Source: Sipunculus nudus (Eukaryota > Annelida > Sipuncula > Golfingiida > Sipunculidae). From it: a stretch of DNA of 64,000 nucleotides. The notes below the pieces were generated by a model, which did no database searches, had not been told where the DNA came from, and was given only the letters and a program-made list of their open reading frames with translations. The first letter of the stretch is position 1. Each line of letters opens with the position of its first letter. Positions 26,229 through 36,650 of the stretch are shown piece by piece. Location of the stretch: positions 20,655,714-20,719,713 of the forward strand of contig CM049320.1 in the NCBI GenBank assembly GCA_026874595.1, in the 5' to 3' direction. The translations under genes were made by a program, and so were the position numbers.

Positions 26229-26376
26229 GTTGAGTGAAAAGTTTGATCATATTTATCTTCGTAATATTCAAAGATTTGTTCTAGGGGTCATTGAGTAACT
26301 TGACTTATTTGCTTTCAATTTGACAATATTTAATTCTTATTTCATTATAAATATATAGAGAAAGCACCGGTTTATA

Positions 26377-26435
26377 GTTTTAGCTCAACTGACTGCAAGT
26401 CATCTGAGTCTGAACGATACCGGTAGGGCACTAAT
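26377..26435. repeat. Fragment of the TTTTAGCTCAG dispersed repeat
   Basis: TTTTAGCTCAACTGACTGCA then AGTCATCTGAG matches the first ~35 bases of the elements at 36651 and 55328. Nothing else of that repeat follows, so it is a truncated piece in the last intron of the secreted-protein gene. Confidence 0.6.
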
Positions 26436-26768
26436 CGTAAAAGTTAGGCCTAGAATAATCTAATTTATAATTTAGGAGGGTTTCAGAGAGGTTCTAAGAA
26501 ACTTGAAGCAATATCAATGTGACCTATATTTAGCGAGCTATAGGACAAAAGAGAATCATTTGAGAATCGTATATACCAGATTCGCACAACATGCTACAGT
26601 TGGATATGGAAACTTCTAATTTAACTGATATAAAGGAAGATTCCTGTTAAAATAACATTGTAAACCTGAAAAACTATACTTTTAAAATCAGATGAAGAAA
26701 TGTTAAAGTCAGATATATACAAGTCACACTGTTTGGATATTTATCTTAGTGTGAAATCTATTTTGTAG

Positions 26769-27166
26769 CTCCCATCACTACGATCACAGGTCCGGGATCC
26801 TTCGATATCTTCGAAAATACAGATTTCTTGGCTTGTTTTTTCGTTCCTCGGAACCACCCAGGAATGGTGGGCTATCACTTTTCCTACAGTGAGCCAATCC
26901 CCAATTTGCTTATTCGGGTGGATCTGAAAGGGGGTCCGTGTCAATCAGTTTTCGTTTTCTGGACACTGAAGGTAAATGGACAAGAGAAACTTAACCGCTT
27001 GTGCACTCTGAATTTATCGGAAGAAACCGACTTCACCTTTTGCAGGTTTGCCTGTTTATTTGACCAAGAACCGGGCAACAACATGATTTCTGCTTTCAAC
27101 CTGCGTATCTACCACCAAAGCTGGTTCGAAATACAACTCTGCTGGGTTGATATTGATGAAGTTTAA
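26769..27166 (+). CDS. Secreted protein, exon 4 (cysteine-containing C-terminus)
   Basis: Starts after TTTTGTAG (ends 26768) in the required phase and runs to TAA at 27164-27166, giving residues 245-376. It contains six cysteines (ACFF, GPCQ, RLCT, FCRF, ACLF, LCWV); with the exon 3 pair the total is eight, an even number that suits disulphides. Exons 1 and 2 have none. The strand-rich pattern repeats (GYHFSYSEPIPNLLIRVDLK ... FVFWTLKVNG ... FNLRIYHQS), so this may be a second, diverged beta-sandwich. One NLS sequon. I see no AATAAA within the next 400 bases. Confidence 0.7.
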
Positions 27167-29239
27167 GGGTTTAATGCCGTCAATCTGTAACCCTGGGACC
27201 AAAATCCCAGGCGTGCGATTTCCTTCAAAAGTGAGTCTGTTGGGTGGGGGGGGGGGGGGGCACACACAGTCCATGCAATGGGGATTATTATATATTCTAA
27301 CCCCCAACCTATATTTTCCTAATTAGATAATATCCTGAGTAAAGGACCCAATTCTCATTTTTTTTTCAATTGTTATTCTAATTTTAATTAATTTTGAAGC
27401 GATTCGGGCTTAAATGACGGAATACTCTCCATTTAGGAACCAACGATTGCAAATCATTGTCTTAATTACTCTAGAAGGGGTTAACCCTCCCACTCTCAGC
27501 CTAACATCATAACCTTTTATGTCGGTATTTAAGTCATTAACGATATCCAACATATAATTTATAGTAAAGGAATTTCGGAACACTGTGACACAGGCTGTTT
27601 TAATCGCAACATGATTTTCTTTTATTTAGCAAAATTTCTGGTTTGTATATAACATACTATGTTTACCCTGGTTGAAAAAGGATGGGGTGTGACTTGTCCC
27701 CACAAAATGGGCCTGTATTGATGTGTATATTCGGAACGCCCATGCGCTTTCTCTCTTCAGGTCGATAATTTTTACCTTAGCACGCGTGTTGCACTTGATG
27801 CTCCACCTTCCGTGTTCAGATCAAGTTAGTCGTCTGGGTAGGTTTGTCAAGCCACATCAGATTCAATCCTGGAGCTTTAGAGGGCTTCATGAAGTTTAAG
27901 ACTAGGCAGTTTTATCTTTATACAATCAAATGTGACTAATTCCTAATTGTTAATGGACCACGCAAGAACAGTCAGCGTGCTGCTGTCGCCGACAGACGTG
28001 GCTAGTGTGGTGGGATAGTGCGTTTCACGAATTGTGGATTTTGACAACTTGATAAATTATTATCCATTATGTTACATGGGTAATCGGAAATGTAAGCTTT
28101 AGACATAACCAACGTCTACTTATTAAGGTATCTTAATTCAACAAGACGCTTTAGGGTTGTAAACCTAGTCAATATACCTGAAGATTACTCCGTTATTTAC
28201 TTATACTTAGATTCAGGTAAACATACCCTTGCATGTTTTATTGTTTTAGACATATTGTCATATAATATGACATGATATTATGTTAAGTACAGTTTGTGAA
28301 ATGACTACCGGATTATTAGCGTTTGTATCTAAATGTAGCTATCATTTATCAGGCTCAACTAATTGCTTTGTAGCTTTCTTTTACAGTTCGTCTTACCTGA
28401 TGTAGGCACCTGGTATTAAAGCACTTGTACATAACCTGTAAATATGATAGATATGCTGTGTTATACATATTCGATGAATGCTTTTCTCAGTTCTCAAATT
28501 TTAACATATCCTTATATAATGTTTTGCACTATTCTTACAATACATATTACTAAGATAATTGTTCTCTTACTGGGCTTTATGTAACGTATCCATGATATAT
28601 ATGATATGCACAACATACTAAAATTTGATATACATTTTGAAAGTACTTTTGCCAGAACACGAGCGCTATTTCCATAATTTAAAGAAATAAAAAGAGTGAA
28701 TCCTGAATAATATGGATATCTTTGGTCGGAAGCTAAACGACCCCCTTTATATTCGGCTCACTTTATAGAGGTGTCCACTATATGGAGGTCATGACTGTAA
28801 CATTAATAATAAGGGGGGGGGGAGGCTGTCAAGGGTGCCCACTGGTCTGCTTAATGAGGTGCCCAATTCTACGTGATGTTTACGTTTAAACCAAAATATT
28901 GCAATATTTAGATACCCGAGTGTCTCTGTCATAGAAAGTCTGCATGCCTTGCAAGGGAAGCATGAATCAAACATGCATTCTTTACAGGTGTGATAACTCT
29001 ATGTGCAAAATTAAAGGTTTGACAAACATAAAATAGACCATAAATTAACTGTTTTGCATATATTGTTGTAATGATGTTAATGTAAAATCATTTGATAAAA
29101 GCGAATGGTTCCCTTGCATTATATATTTACATATCAGCACTAGTGTTGTCCGCTTCACTAATATGTAATGACACACGGCATCATAATGTTCTCTCTAAAA
29201 AAATAAAAACGTTAATGAAAATTATCTAAATAATAATAA
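27167..29239. other. Downstream flank and intergenic DNA
   Basis: A 15-base G run at 27246-27260 and a G-rich tract at 28811-28823. No further exons are recognised. AATAAA occurs near 28685, too far away to assign as the poly(A) signal of the upstream gene with confidence. Confidence 0.5.
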
Positions 29240-29930
29240 TTTTATGTCGCTTTTTGGTTTGCATTAAATATTCCTCTCTGTTTATTCATAAAGATTGGAA
29301 ATCTGGCTTTGTATTAAATTTGTCTCTGTTTTCTGTGTTATATATGTAGTTAGAAATTAAATATTAAATTGAATACGCCTGTTTACTCGCATGAGGTTAA
29401 AACTATTTTGTATAACATACGGTTCTGTTCATTCGCTTATAGTTTGAAATTTAGTTTTGCGTTGAATACGTCTCAATTTACCGACTTATAGTTGGGAAAC
29501 CATGCAGTTTTGAATTAAAAAGTTTCAATTTACAAGTTTTGTCTTAAACACGTCTCTTTTTCCTTGCTACAGGTAAGGAAACTAGTTTCGCGTAGTCGCT
29601 CATAGTTGCACAACTAGTTTTGTGTGAAATATATCTTCATTTACTGGCAGACTAAGTATGCAGACTATTTGCTGTTTTCTAGTTTGAAAATTAGCCTTGC
29701 ATTACATACATGTCTATGTTTACTCGCTACCATTTGGAAAACTATAGATTTGTATTTAATATGTCTAAACTTACTAGTTTATAGTTTGAAACTAATTTTG
29801 TATTATATAACTCACTGTTTACTCGCCATAGGTAAAAAAAGTAGCATTGTATTGAAAATGTCTGTTTCCTCGCTTATAGATGGCATACTGGTTATGTATT
29901 GAATAACAGTCTGTTGTGAATAAAATTGTT
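29240..29930. repeat. Diverged ~50-bp tandem array
   Basis: About a dozen degenerate units of the form GTTTACTCGCTTATAGTTTG, AAAACTAGTTTTGTATTGAA, TACGTCT. Recurrent cores are TTTACTCGC (29380s, 29713, 29818), TTATAGTTTGAAA (29438, 29780) and TTTTGTATT/TTTTGCGTT. Individual units differ by many substitutions, so the array is old. No coding frame runs through it. Confidence 0.75.
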
Positions 29931-29994
29931 TCATAACCACCCTGTGTCTATTTGTCCGTTACCGTGTGACGCGTTGGTTATGACGCCCACCTGA

Positions 29995-30250
29995 TCGACA
30001 CAGGTGCGACCCTAGTGGACACAAAGGGTGATCCTAATTGACACAAAAGGTGATCCTAATTGACACAAAGGTGATCCTAATTGACACAAAGGGTGATCCT
30101 TGTGGACCCAAAGTGTGATCCTAATTGACACAAAAGGTGATCCTAATTGACACAAAGGGTGATCCTAGTGGACCCAAAGTGTGATCCTAATGGACACAAA
30201 GGGTGACCGAAATGTACACCCTGATGATGGCAAACTGTGACCCTGATGCA
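29995..30250. repeat. 22-bp-type minisatellite (family 2)
   Basis: About ten units with the core GGTGATCCTAATTGACACAA plus one or two As, with alternating variants CCTAGTGGACCCAAAGTGT. Related in layout to the array at 16780-17175. Confidence 0.9.
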
Positions 30251-30336
30251 ATTTTTTTGCGCCTCTGATCGCCCCATGTGCAGTTTTATTTCCATTTGTG
30301 TACAGGAGTACATAAACGGATTGATAAAAATACCAT

Positions 30337-30339
<3 letters not shown>

Positions 30340-30392
<53 letters not shown>
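30340..30392. repeat. (TA)n microsatellite
   Basis: Pure TA run; Tyr-Ile repeat frames on either strand are translations of it. Confidence 0.95.
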
Positions 30393-30395
<3 letters not shown>

Positions 30396-30970
30396 TATGG
30401 GCTGGTGTTAAACAAGTATTTCCTGAAAACATAATACCTTATTTTTCAAATACATTTACTTTGCTGTTATATATTTAAAATGGGTCACACGAACAAAAGT
30501 CATCCCCTACATGAAGATAAATTGATGCACTTGTAGCTTCTAATCAGGAGCAAACCGGAAGACCTTAGAGGCCTGGCAAGATTAAAGTTTTACAAGGGCA
30601 CATACAATACTTGAAATCACATATGTCTTTGTGTTGACTTGAAAATATCTTGCGAAAAATTGCGCGCAGAATCCTATGGATCTGATATGTGATTATTTAA
30701 AATGATTAATATAAATCTCTGTTTTACGGACAACAAAGAATGTACGCAACTGATTATAATATCAGTCTTTACCTTTATGGATAACTTACAATGAGGGAAC
30801 GAGGCTGAAGTTTAAAGAACTGTTTATTTATTTTATTCCAAAATATTTATACAGGGTAACCATTTCAATTATTAAAACTATTCTTAAACAGGGGTCTGTC
30901 ACCTGTGTAGATAGGGCATATTCGGCGAACAGGGGCGTCAATATAGTGGGTGATGAGATGTATATATAAC

Positions 30971-30977
30971 CCCCCCC

Positions 30978-31006
<29 letters not shown>
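30971..31006. repeat. (C)n(CA)n simple repeat
   Basis: A C run followed by CA repeats. A second combined TA run and C run lies at about 31273-31365 (TA to 31314, poly-C near 31344-31355). Confidence 0.95.
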
Positions 31007-31010
<4 letters not shown>

Positions 31011-31279
31011 TTTTTCGCAAGGGGGATGGTCAATGTTATCATCCCCCCTCTATTTGGAGAATAATAGTTATATATTGCAAATGAAATATATTAATAAATA
31101 GAAATTATAGACTTTGGTTCCATTTAGGAGTTTACTATGAAATATATCTTAACCTGGTTTAGAATTACTAAAATTTTACTGGAAACATAATACCTTAGTT
31201 TCTAAAATCTTATACTTAATTGTAATATATGTGAAATGTGATTAAATATAGATATATATTTGTCATGCAGACGCTAAAT

Positions 31280-31322
<43 letters not shown>

Positions 31323-32015
31323 TGTGTGTCCCTGTTAGCCCCTCCCCCCCCCCACCCTAAAAGATAAATTGGCGCCACTGTCGGCGAATATCGCGAATTT
31401 GAAACCAAAAAGGCATCCTTAGTAACTGCTTTTCTGAATTTCATTTACTTTTATCATTCCTTTCGTCCTGGATTAATTTTTTTCTGTCGCTACTGAAAAA
31501 AAACAACAGATATTCAATAGAAGATTATATGAAAACCTCAGACTTCTTTGCATCATTTTACATGTTTCCTGCTTAAAGGTTAATCATGAAATTTAACTGT
31601 TGCCTTTTAATATGAAAATTAGTCTACCACCTGTGTAAAGACCATGGCAATTATAAACAATGAGATTAAAGTACCGGTACAAGAAACTATTTCAACAACC
31701 GAACAATAGTAAAATTGGATTAACTTTACAGCTTCTAGACACATTTATGTCATGATCGTTTCGTGCAAACCCCTTGATGTTTCTTTGCTATGTACCATTA
31801 ACGAAGAGATTATATATGCGTGAGTATGTATGGAGCTTTGAATGTTTTTATTGTTTGATTATTTGAGGAATGATTACATAAAACTGACAATATTAAATTT
31901 AATGTGGAAGGTCATAAAAACTCACATTGAAATATCCATTAAACATCAATACACCAGGCAAGATGTAGCGGCACGTTGAATGCACGGCTCGAATAAAGTT
32001 CGTGGGTTTGACTAT
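31007..32015. other. Non-coding stretch
   Basis: Apart from the simple repeats above and the 31386-31413 block that resembles the region upstream of the secreted-protein start codon, nothing recognisable is seen. Confidence 0.5.
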
Positions 32016-32019
32016 ACAG

Positions 32020-32504
32020 AGGGTGACAGACAGAAGCCCACCAAGACAAAAGTCCACCAAGACAAAAGCCCACCAAGACAAAAGCCCACCAGACAAAAGC
32101 CCACCCCTAGAAGTGAAGAATAGGACAAGAGCCCATCCTTGACTAAATTATAAGATTAATAATTTTATGATTTTTTTTTTTTTTTTAAATAATTCTGTAT
32201 CCACTTCCAAATGTATATATAACATTCCTTCACACTAATAGCATGTATTATATATGTTTATGTGTTCATGTGCACGTATCTTCATATATTTGTTGTATAT
32301 CCGTCTGCAGCTTGATATATCAGAATTAAATTAAGGGCCGTTTCCATGTGCGCGTATATATATGCGTATATATGTATATGCGTAAAAATCACCACAGGAG
32401 ACATCTACACACATAAGGTCTGCGTGAACACAGGAATTCAGGGTAAAATTACGTCACTTCGATCACCAAGTTTTTGTGAAAGGCCTGCTCGATCCACTAG
32501 CTGT

Positions 32505-32573
<69 letters not shown>

Positions 32574-32925
32574 TCTACGTTTGCCAGTTCACGCATTTAG
32601 TCATATACGTGCACATGGAATTAAACACACCTATTTTTTTCACGCATACATACGCACATACGCGCACATGGAAACACACCTTGAGATATATATAAATGTA
32701 TATAGCCTAGTAGCCTAGCTATATGTTATATTAATATTTTTGTTATATACATTTGAATGTGGATACAGTAATTAAAAAAAACTGGTAGAAAAACATAATA
32801 AAAATCATTTAATTTTATATTTTTATCCAGGGTGGGCTTTTGTCCAAGGCTGCACTTTTAGGGGTGGGCTCTTGTCCGGTGGGCTTTTGTCTGCTAGTGG
32901 CCAGGGCCCTTGTCCTACAACCGAC
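32020..32925. mobile_element. Foldback/MITE-like element with long terminal inverted repeats
   Basis: Left end (32030-32175) and right end (about 32785-32920) are inverted copies. Left AAGCCCACCCCTAGAAGTG and GGACAAGAGCCCA match the reverse complement of right CACTTTTAGGGGTGGGCT and TGGGCTCTTGTCC, and both run inward into ATAAATTTTATGATTTTT-like sequence. The left terminus has an expanded tandem of about five 16-bp units (CCACCAAGACAAAAGC). The interior holds a TA microsatellite (32510-32570) and no transposase. It is a non-autonomous element of unknown superfamily; no clear target duplication was found. Confidence 0.7.
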
Positions 32926-32929
32926 AATA

Positions 32930-34025
32930 GACTACTTACGTCGTTATATATAAATATATATATGCCGCTTACTTGATTTGGTTTCGCTGCATTATACGGG
33001 GCTGAACGGGGGGGGAGGGGGGGGGGGCAGTTACTGAACCCAATTTTTTTTTTCTTAAAATTAGACCCTGGGTCTATCTAATAATATGTGTTAAGTGCCT
33101 TTTAGGTTTTCTTTTTTTGGTCATGAGCTATAAAAATAATTTATTGTCGATCAAGACTGATAGACAAGTCACCTCATTAAAAGTTCAACCTCAGGATCCC
33201 TTATAACAAATCCCAATCGTTCTCGGCTGCTGTGCTAATTTCTTCCGACCCTCCAGGAATATTCCAAGGTCAATATTGCCGGTAGCATATAATATCCCTC
33301 TACACCGGCCTTGACCCTTCATGCGTGAAAACGAAGCCACAACGACGCGTTGATACTGTTTAGAGAAAAGTTTGATCGAAAAGGTAAGACCTGACGAAAG
33401 GGGTTTATATAATCGACTGTTTGCTATCTCCATAAAAACCTATCACCAAACAACTTGATTCATTGATCATTTCCAAATCTTTTGTGAGAGAGCACATTCC
33501 CGGTGAGCGATAATACACGTACATTCAGAAACAAATCAAGATCGGGGAAGCCCATAAGAATTGTAGTAGTAGTACGATATGGCTCTAGGCTAGAAGCCTT
33601 TGACCCTCTGGGTATTTTGTATTACATATTTCTGAGTGACTTAGATCTTGTTTCCAGGGATCCTTAAGGCTATAGGTTTAAGTGTCTTTTCTATACCTCG
33701 CAGGGGCAGAACTATAGAAACCGGGCTTCAGCCTGCCTCCGGTACAACGGGTGTCGCATAATAAATTGTTTCCTGGAAAAGGCCGATACATATCATTTTT
33801 CTCAGAATTCCCGTATTTAATTTTGCTCATAGCTGGAGTTTATTATATTAGAGGAGGAGGGGTCCAGGTCACCTGGGCTCCCCGTCTGAACGGGGGTGTG
33901 GGGGCGGAGCCCCCACTTAAAGCTTAATTTTCCTGTTAAAATAGTAAATGGTTTCCCATTTTCGCGACAGATGCCTCTTCAATCGCAGATATAAATGAAC
34001 AAAACTTGCTTCTGCTGGTATCTCG
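32930..34025. other. Non-coding stretch with G-rich tract and GC hairpin
   Basis: G-rich homopolymer near 33009-33028. A GC-rich hairpin (GTGGGGGCGGAGCCCCCAC) at 33898-33916. No gene supported. Confidence 0.5.
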
Positions 34026-34029
34026 TCTT

Positions 34030-34105
34030 CACGGCTCACTTAGTAGCGTGTAGGGCTCCTAGTCTAGAGATCGTAGGTTCGATTCCCGGTTCAGGCGACT
34101 TCTCA
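34030..34105 (+). repeat. tRNA-like SINE head (degenerate)
   Basis: GGTTCGATTCC at 34076-34086 matches the pol III B-box consensus, and a TTAGTAGCGTG segment about 40 bp upstream sits where an A-box would be. The bases flanking the T-loop (GTAGG and CCCGG) do not pair, and no acceptor stem closes, so it is not a functional tRNA gene. A tRNA-derived SINE relic is the best reading. Confidence 0.5.
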
Positions 34106-34304
34106 TGCTTAGTAGTTGTTTATGATAGAAGAGTTAAGTGTAGGGACATCTACAGGGAAAAGTAGGAGTTAAAATAGGGAATGAGAGGAGACAATTTTAT
34201 TTATATGTTCCTCAAAAGAAGGGAAGCCCGCGTTCTATAGTGGCTCCTAATTCTACAGTTCTATCAATGTATATATGTATAATATACATAATATACATCC
34301 TACT

Positions 34305-34695
34305 ATCACAGGATACTATCACAAATGGATGGAAACATCACAAACATGTTACCTCCCCCTGTCTGACCCCTCTGTCATGAAATGCCATCACAAATGGATG
34401 TAAACATCACAAACTTGTTAGCTCCCCCTGTATGACCCCTCTGTCGTGAGATGCCATCACATATGGATGGAAACATCACAAACTTGTTAGCCTCCCTTGT
34501 TTCACCCCTCTATCCTGAGATGCCATCACAAATGGATATAAACATCACAAACTTGTTAGTTCCCCCTGTCTGACTCCTCTGTCCTGAGATGCTATCACAA
34601 ATAGATGGAAACATCACAAACTTGTTAAATCCCCTGTCTGACCCCTCTATCTTGAGATGCCATCACAAAAAGATGTAAACATCACAAATAACAAA
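34305..34695. repeat. 69-bp tandem repeat, six copies
   Basis: Units start with GAGATGCCATCACAAATGGA, then AAACATCACAAACTTGTTAG, then CTCCCCCTGTCTGACCCCTC. Copies begin near 34317, 34386, 34455, 34524, 34593 and 34661, a spacing of 69, 69, 69, 69 and 68 bases. Low divergence suggests a fairly recent array. Confidence 0.95.
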
Positions 34696-34699
34696 ATAT

Positions 34700-36650
34700 T
34701 TTATGTGGATAATGTGTTTGAAAGTTGGGTGCAAACATTACCGATGGCTAACAAAATCAAGTCTGTGCTCATCACCAATGGCCCCATGTGTATGTGTGTG
34801 TGTTTGAGCTGTAACACCTATTACCTTGTGGTTACCCATGTTCTATTGTTGTTCAGATATGATGTAGTCATGTACCCTCTCATTTGGGTTTCCTGGGCTC
34901 ACTAATTAGCCTTTAAGTTGCCTAACATATTCAGTTGCTGGCCTCTTGTTCTAATACTCTGTCTGTGAAGCAAGGGCTTGATTACCTTTGATCTTATAAT
35001 AATAAACTGTGTTTGGCTACATCTTGCTCTGTAGGGAACTCATTGACCTAGAACTACACAAAGCCTAAGGTGGGCTCCTTGTTTAATTGTAGTCCATGTG
35101 CTGTCTAATTGTTACTGACATTGACCACTGGCTGGTCAAATCCCTGTTTGGACACTGCATGATTTGGTGATGACTACTATAAGGTGTGTTAAATTATTAT
35201 GTATCTAGATTAAATCCATTTAAGCAATCAAACATGTCTTTTAAAATAGTTTATGAATTATGGTTTGAATGATTGCTAAAACCTATTAAAATTAATTTTA
35301 TCATTCCAAAACATTTCATATATATAAATGATAAGCATGGCAAATATTTGTGCTGTAAAATAATCTTTATATGTAAACTTTTTGGATCCTTACACTTTTT
35401 TTATCATTTTTGCCCATTTGACTGCAGGCCAGAAGCTTGAAACATGTGGGGTGGGTGCGGGCTGAAAGAATCATAGAAACTGCAGGGCGGGGTTGGAAGT
35501 TTTTTCTTTGAATGTGGGTCAGCTGCGGGCTGACAGGACATGTTGCAGGGCCGGTGCTGCTTCAATTTTTTGGCCCGCGCAGGACCCTAATGAGTACATC
35601 ATACTCTACAGTAACTGTGAACCAACAACTGGTTGATTGGAAATAAATTATTTCCTCTTGATACTGATAGGTTATGATGCTCTTATTAATTTATTAATCC
35701 TTATAATTTTAGTTCCAGTTACTCACAGGAATGAACATAATTTTTTTTTATTCTTATTTTAGGTTAAGATTTTCAATACTTTAAATTTGTGTAAATACAT
35801 AAATGTTGAAGATATGGTTTTTTAACGATTTAGAAAGAGAGATAGATCAGTCAAATTATCAAAAAATAAATGTATACATTAAAGAAATTTTACAATTTGA
35901 TATAAATTGAAATATATAGAGACAGAAAGAGAGACGGGGTGGGCTTCTGAGTGGCAGTGTTATCTCCTTTGATGCACTTCTCCAGGTAACTGGTTTGTCT
36001 ACATCAATAGTTGCGTAATATTGAGAACTAACTTGTTAGTTTATAAAAGGGGCCAATATTATGCTGTATTCTGCGATTTGTGTGGTACACTGTGACTCTG
36101 CCAAAATTAAACCAAATATGGCAGCTGTTTTCTATCAAAGTCTAGTATAGCTTTGTAGAAAAATTACCAACATTTCTAAAAGATATAAGACAAAATATTA
36201 GATTTTATATAACTTGATTATATATAACTTGATTCGACAGAAAGATGTCGTGTTCATGTAAGTTAATATACTTTGACAGTTATAAACAGTTGATGAGATC
36301 GTTGATCGTGAAGTTATATGATTTAGATTGGGAACGGTGTAAACGCAAATGTCAAATAAAGATAGATAGAAGCCTGAAATTATGAGAGTAAATATTATGT
36401 TGTTTTATTTTTTCTATGGTAATTTTATTTAACTTTACACACAACTTGTTACAAGACGTGCCACCACAAATTTCATGAAGAACTGGCCAGTGCTGAGAGT
36501 TCTACCCTGTACAAGTGTACAGCTTAGCACTCCAGCCTCTTATCAGCTCTTGTTGACAGCATGTCATTTATTATCCTTGGCTTGACTACTAGCTGATTCA
36601 TGGAACACGTTTAACACCGAAACGTAATAATTACTGTTGTAATAATTAAT
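34700..36650. other. Non-coding stretch, possibly 5' flank or intron of CDK11
   Basis: At 35410-35600 a GC-richer patch repeats GTGCGGGCTGA-like and GCGGGCTGACAGG sequence and ends CAGGGCCGGTGCTGC ... GGCCCGCGCAGGACCC. It looks like the end region of a decayed DNA transposon, but no target duplication is visible. No exon for the expected first part of CDK11 was recognised. Confidence 0.4.

Noticed and set aside
32346-32718. Tyr-Ile repeat proteins (also near 20000, 21300 and 30300)
   Set aside because: Translations of TA microsatellites.
34030-34105. Functional tRNA gene
   Set aside because: B-box is good, but T-stem and acceptor stem do not pair; SINE relic is more likely.
34305-34695. CRISPR-like array
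   Set aside because: Units of 69 bp are continuous tandem copies without unique spacers, in eukaryotic DNA.
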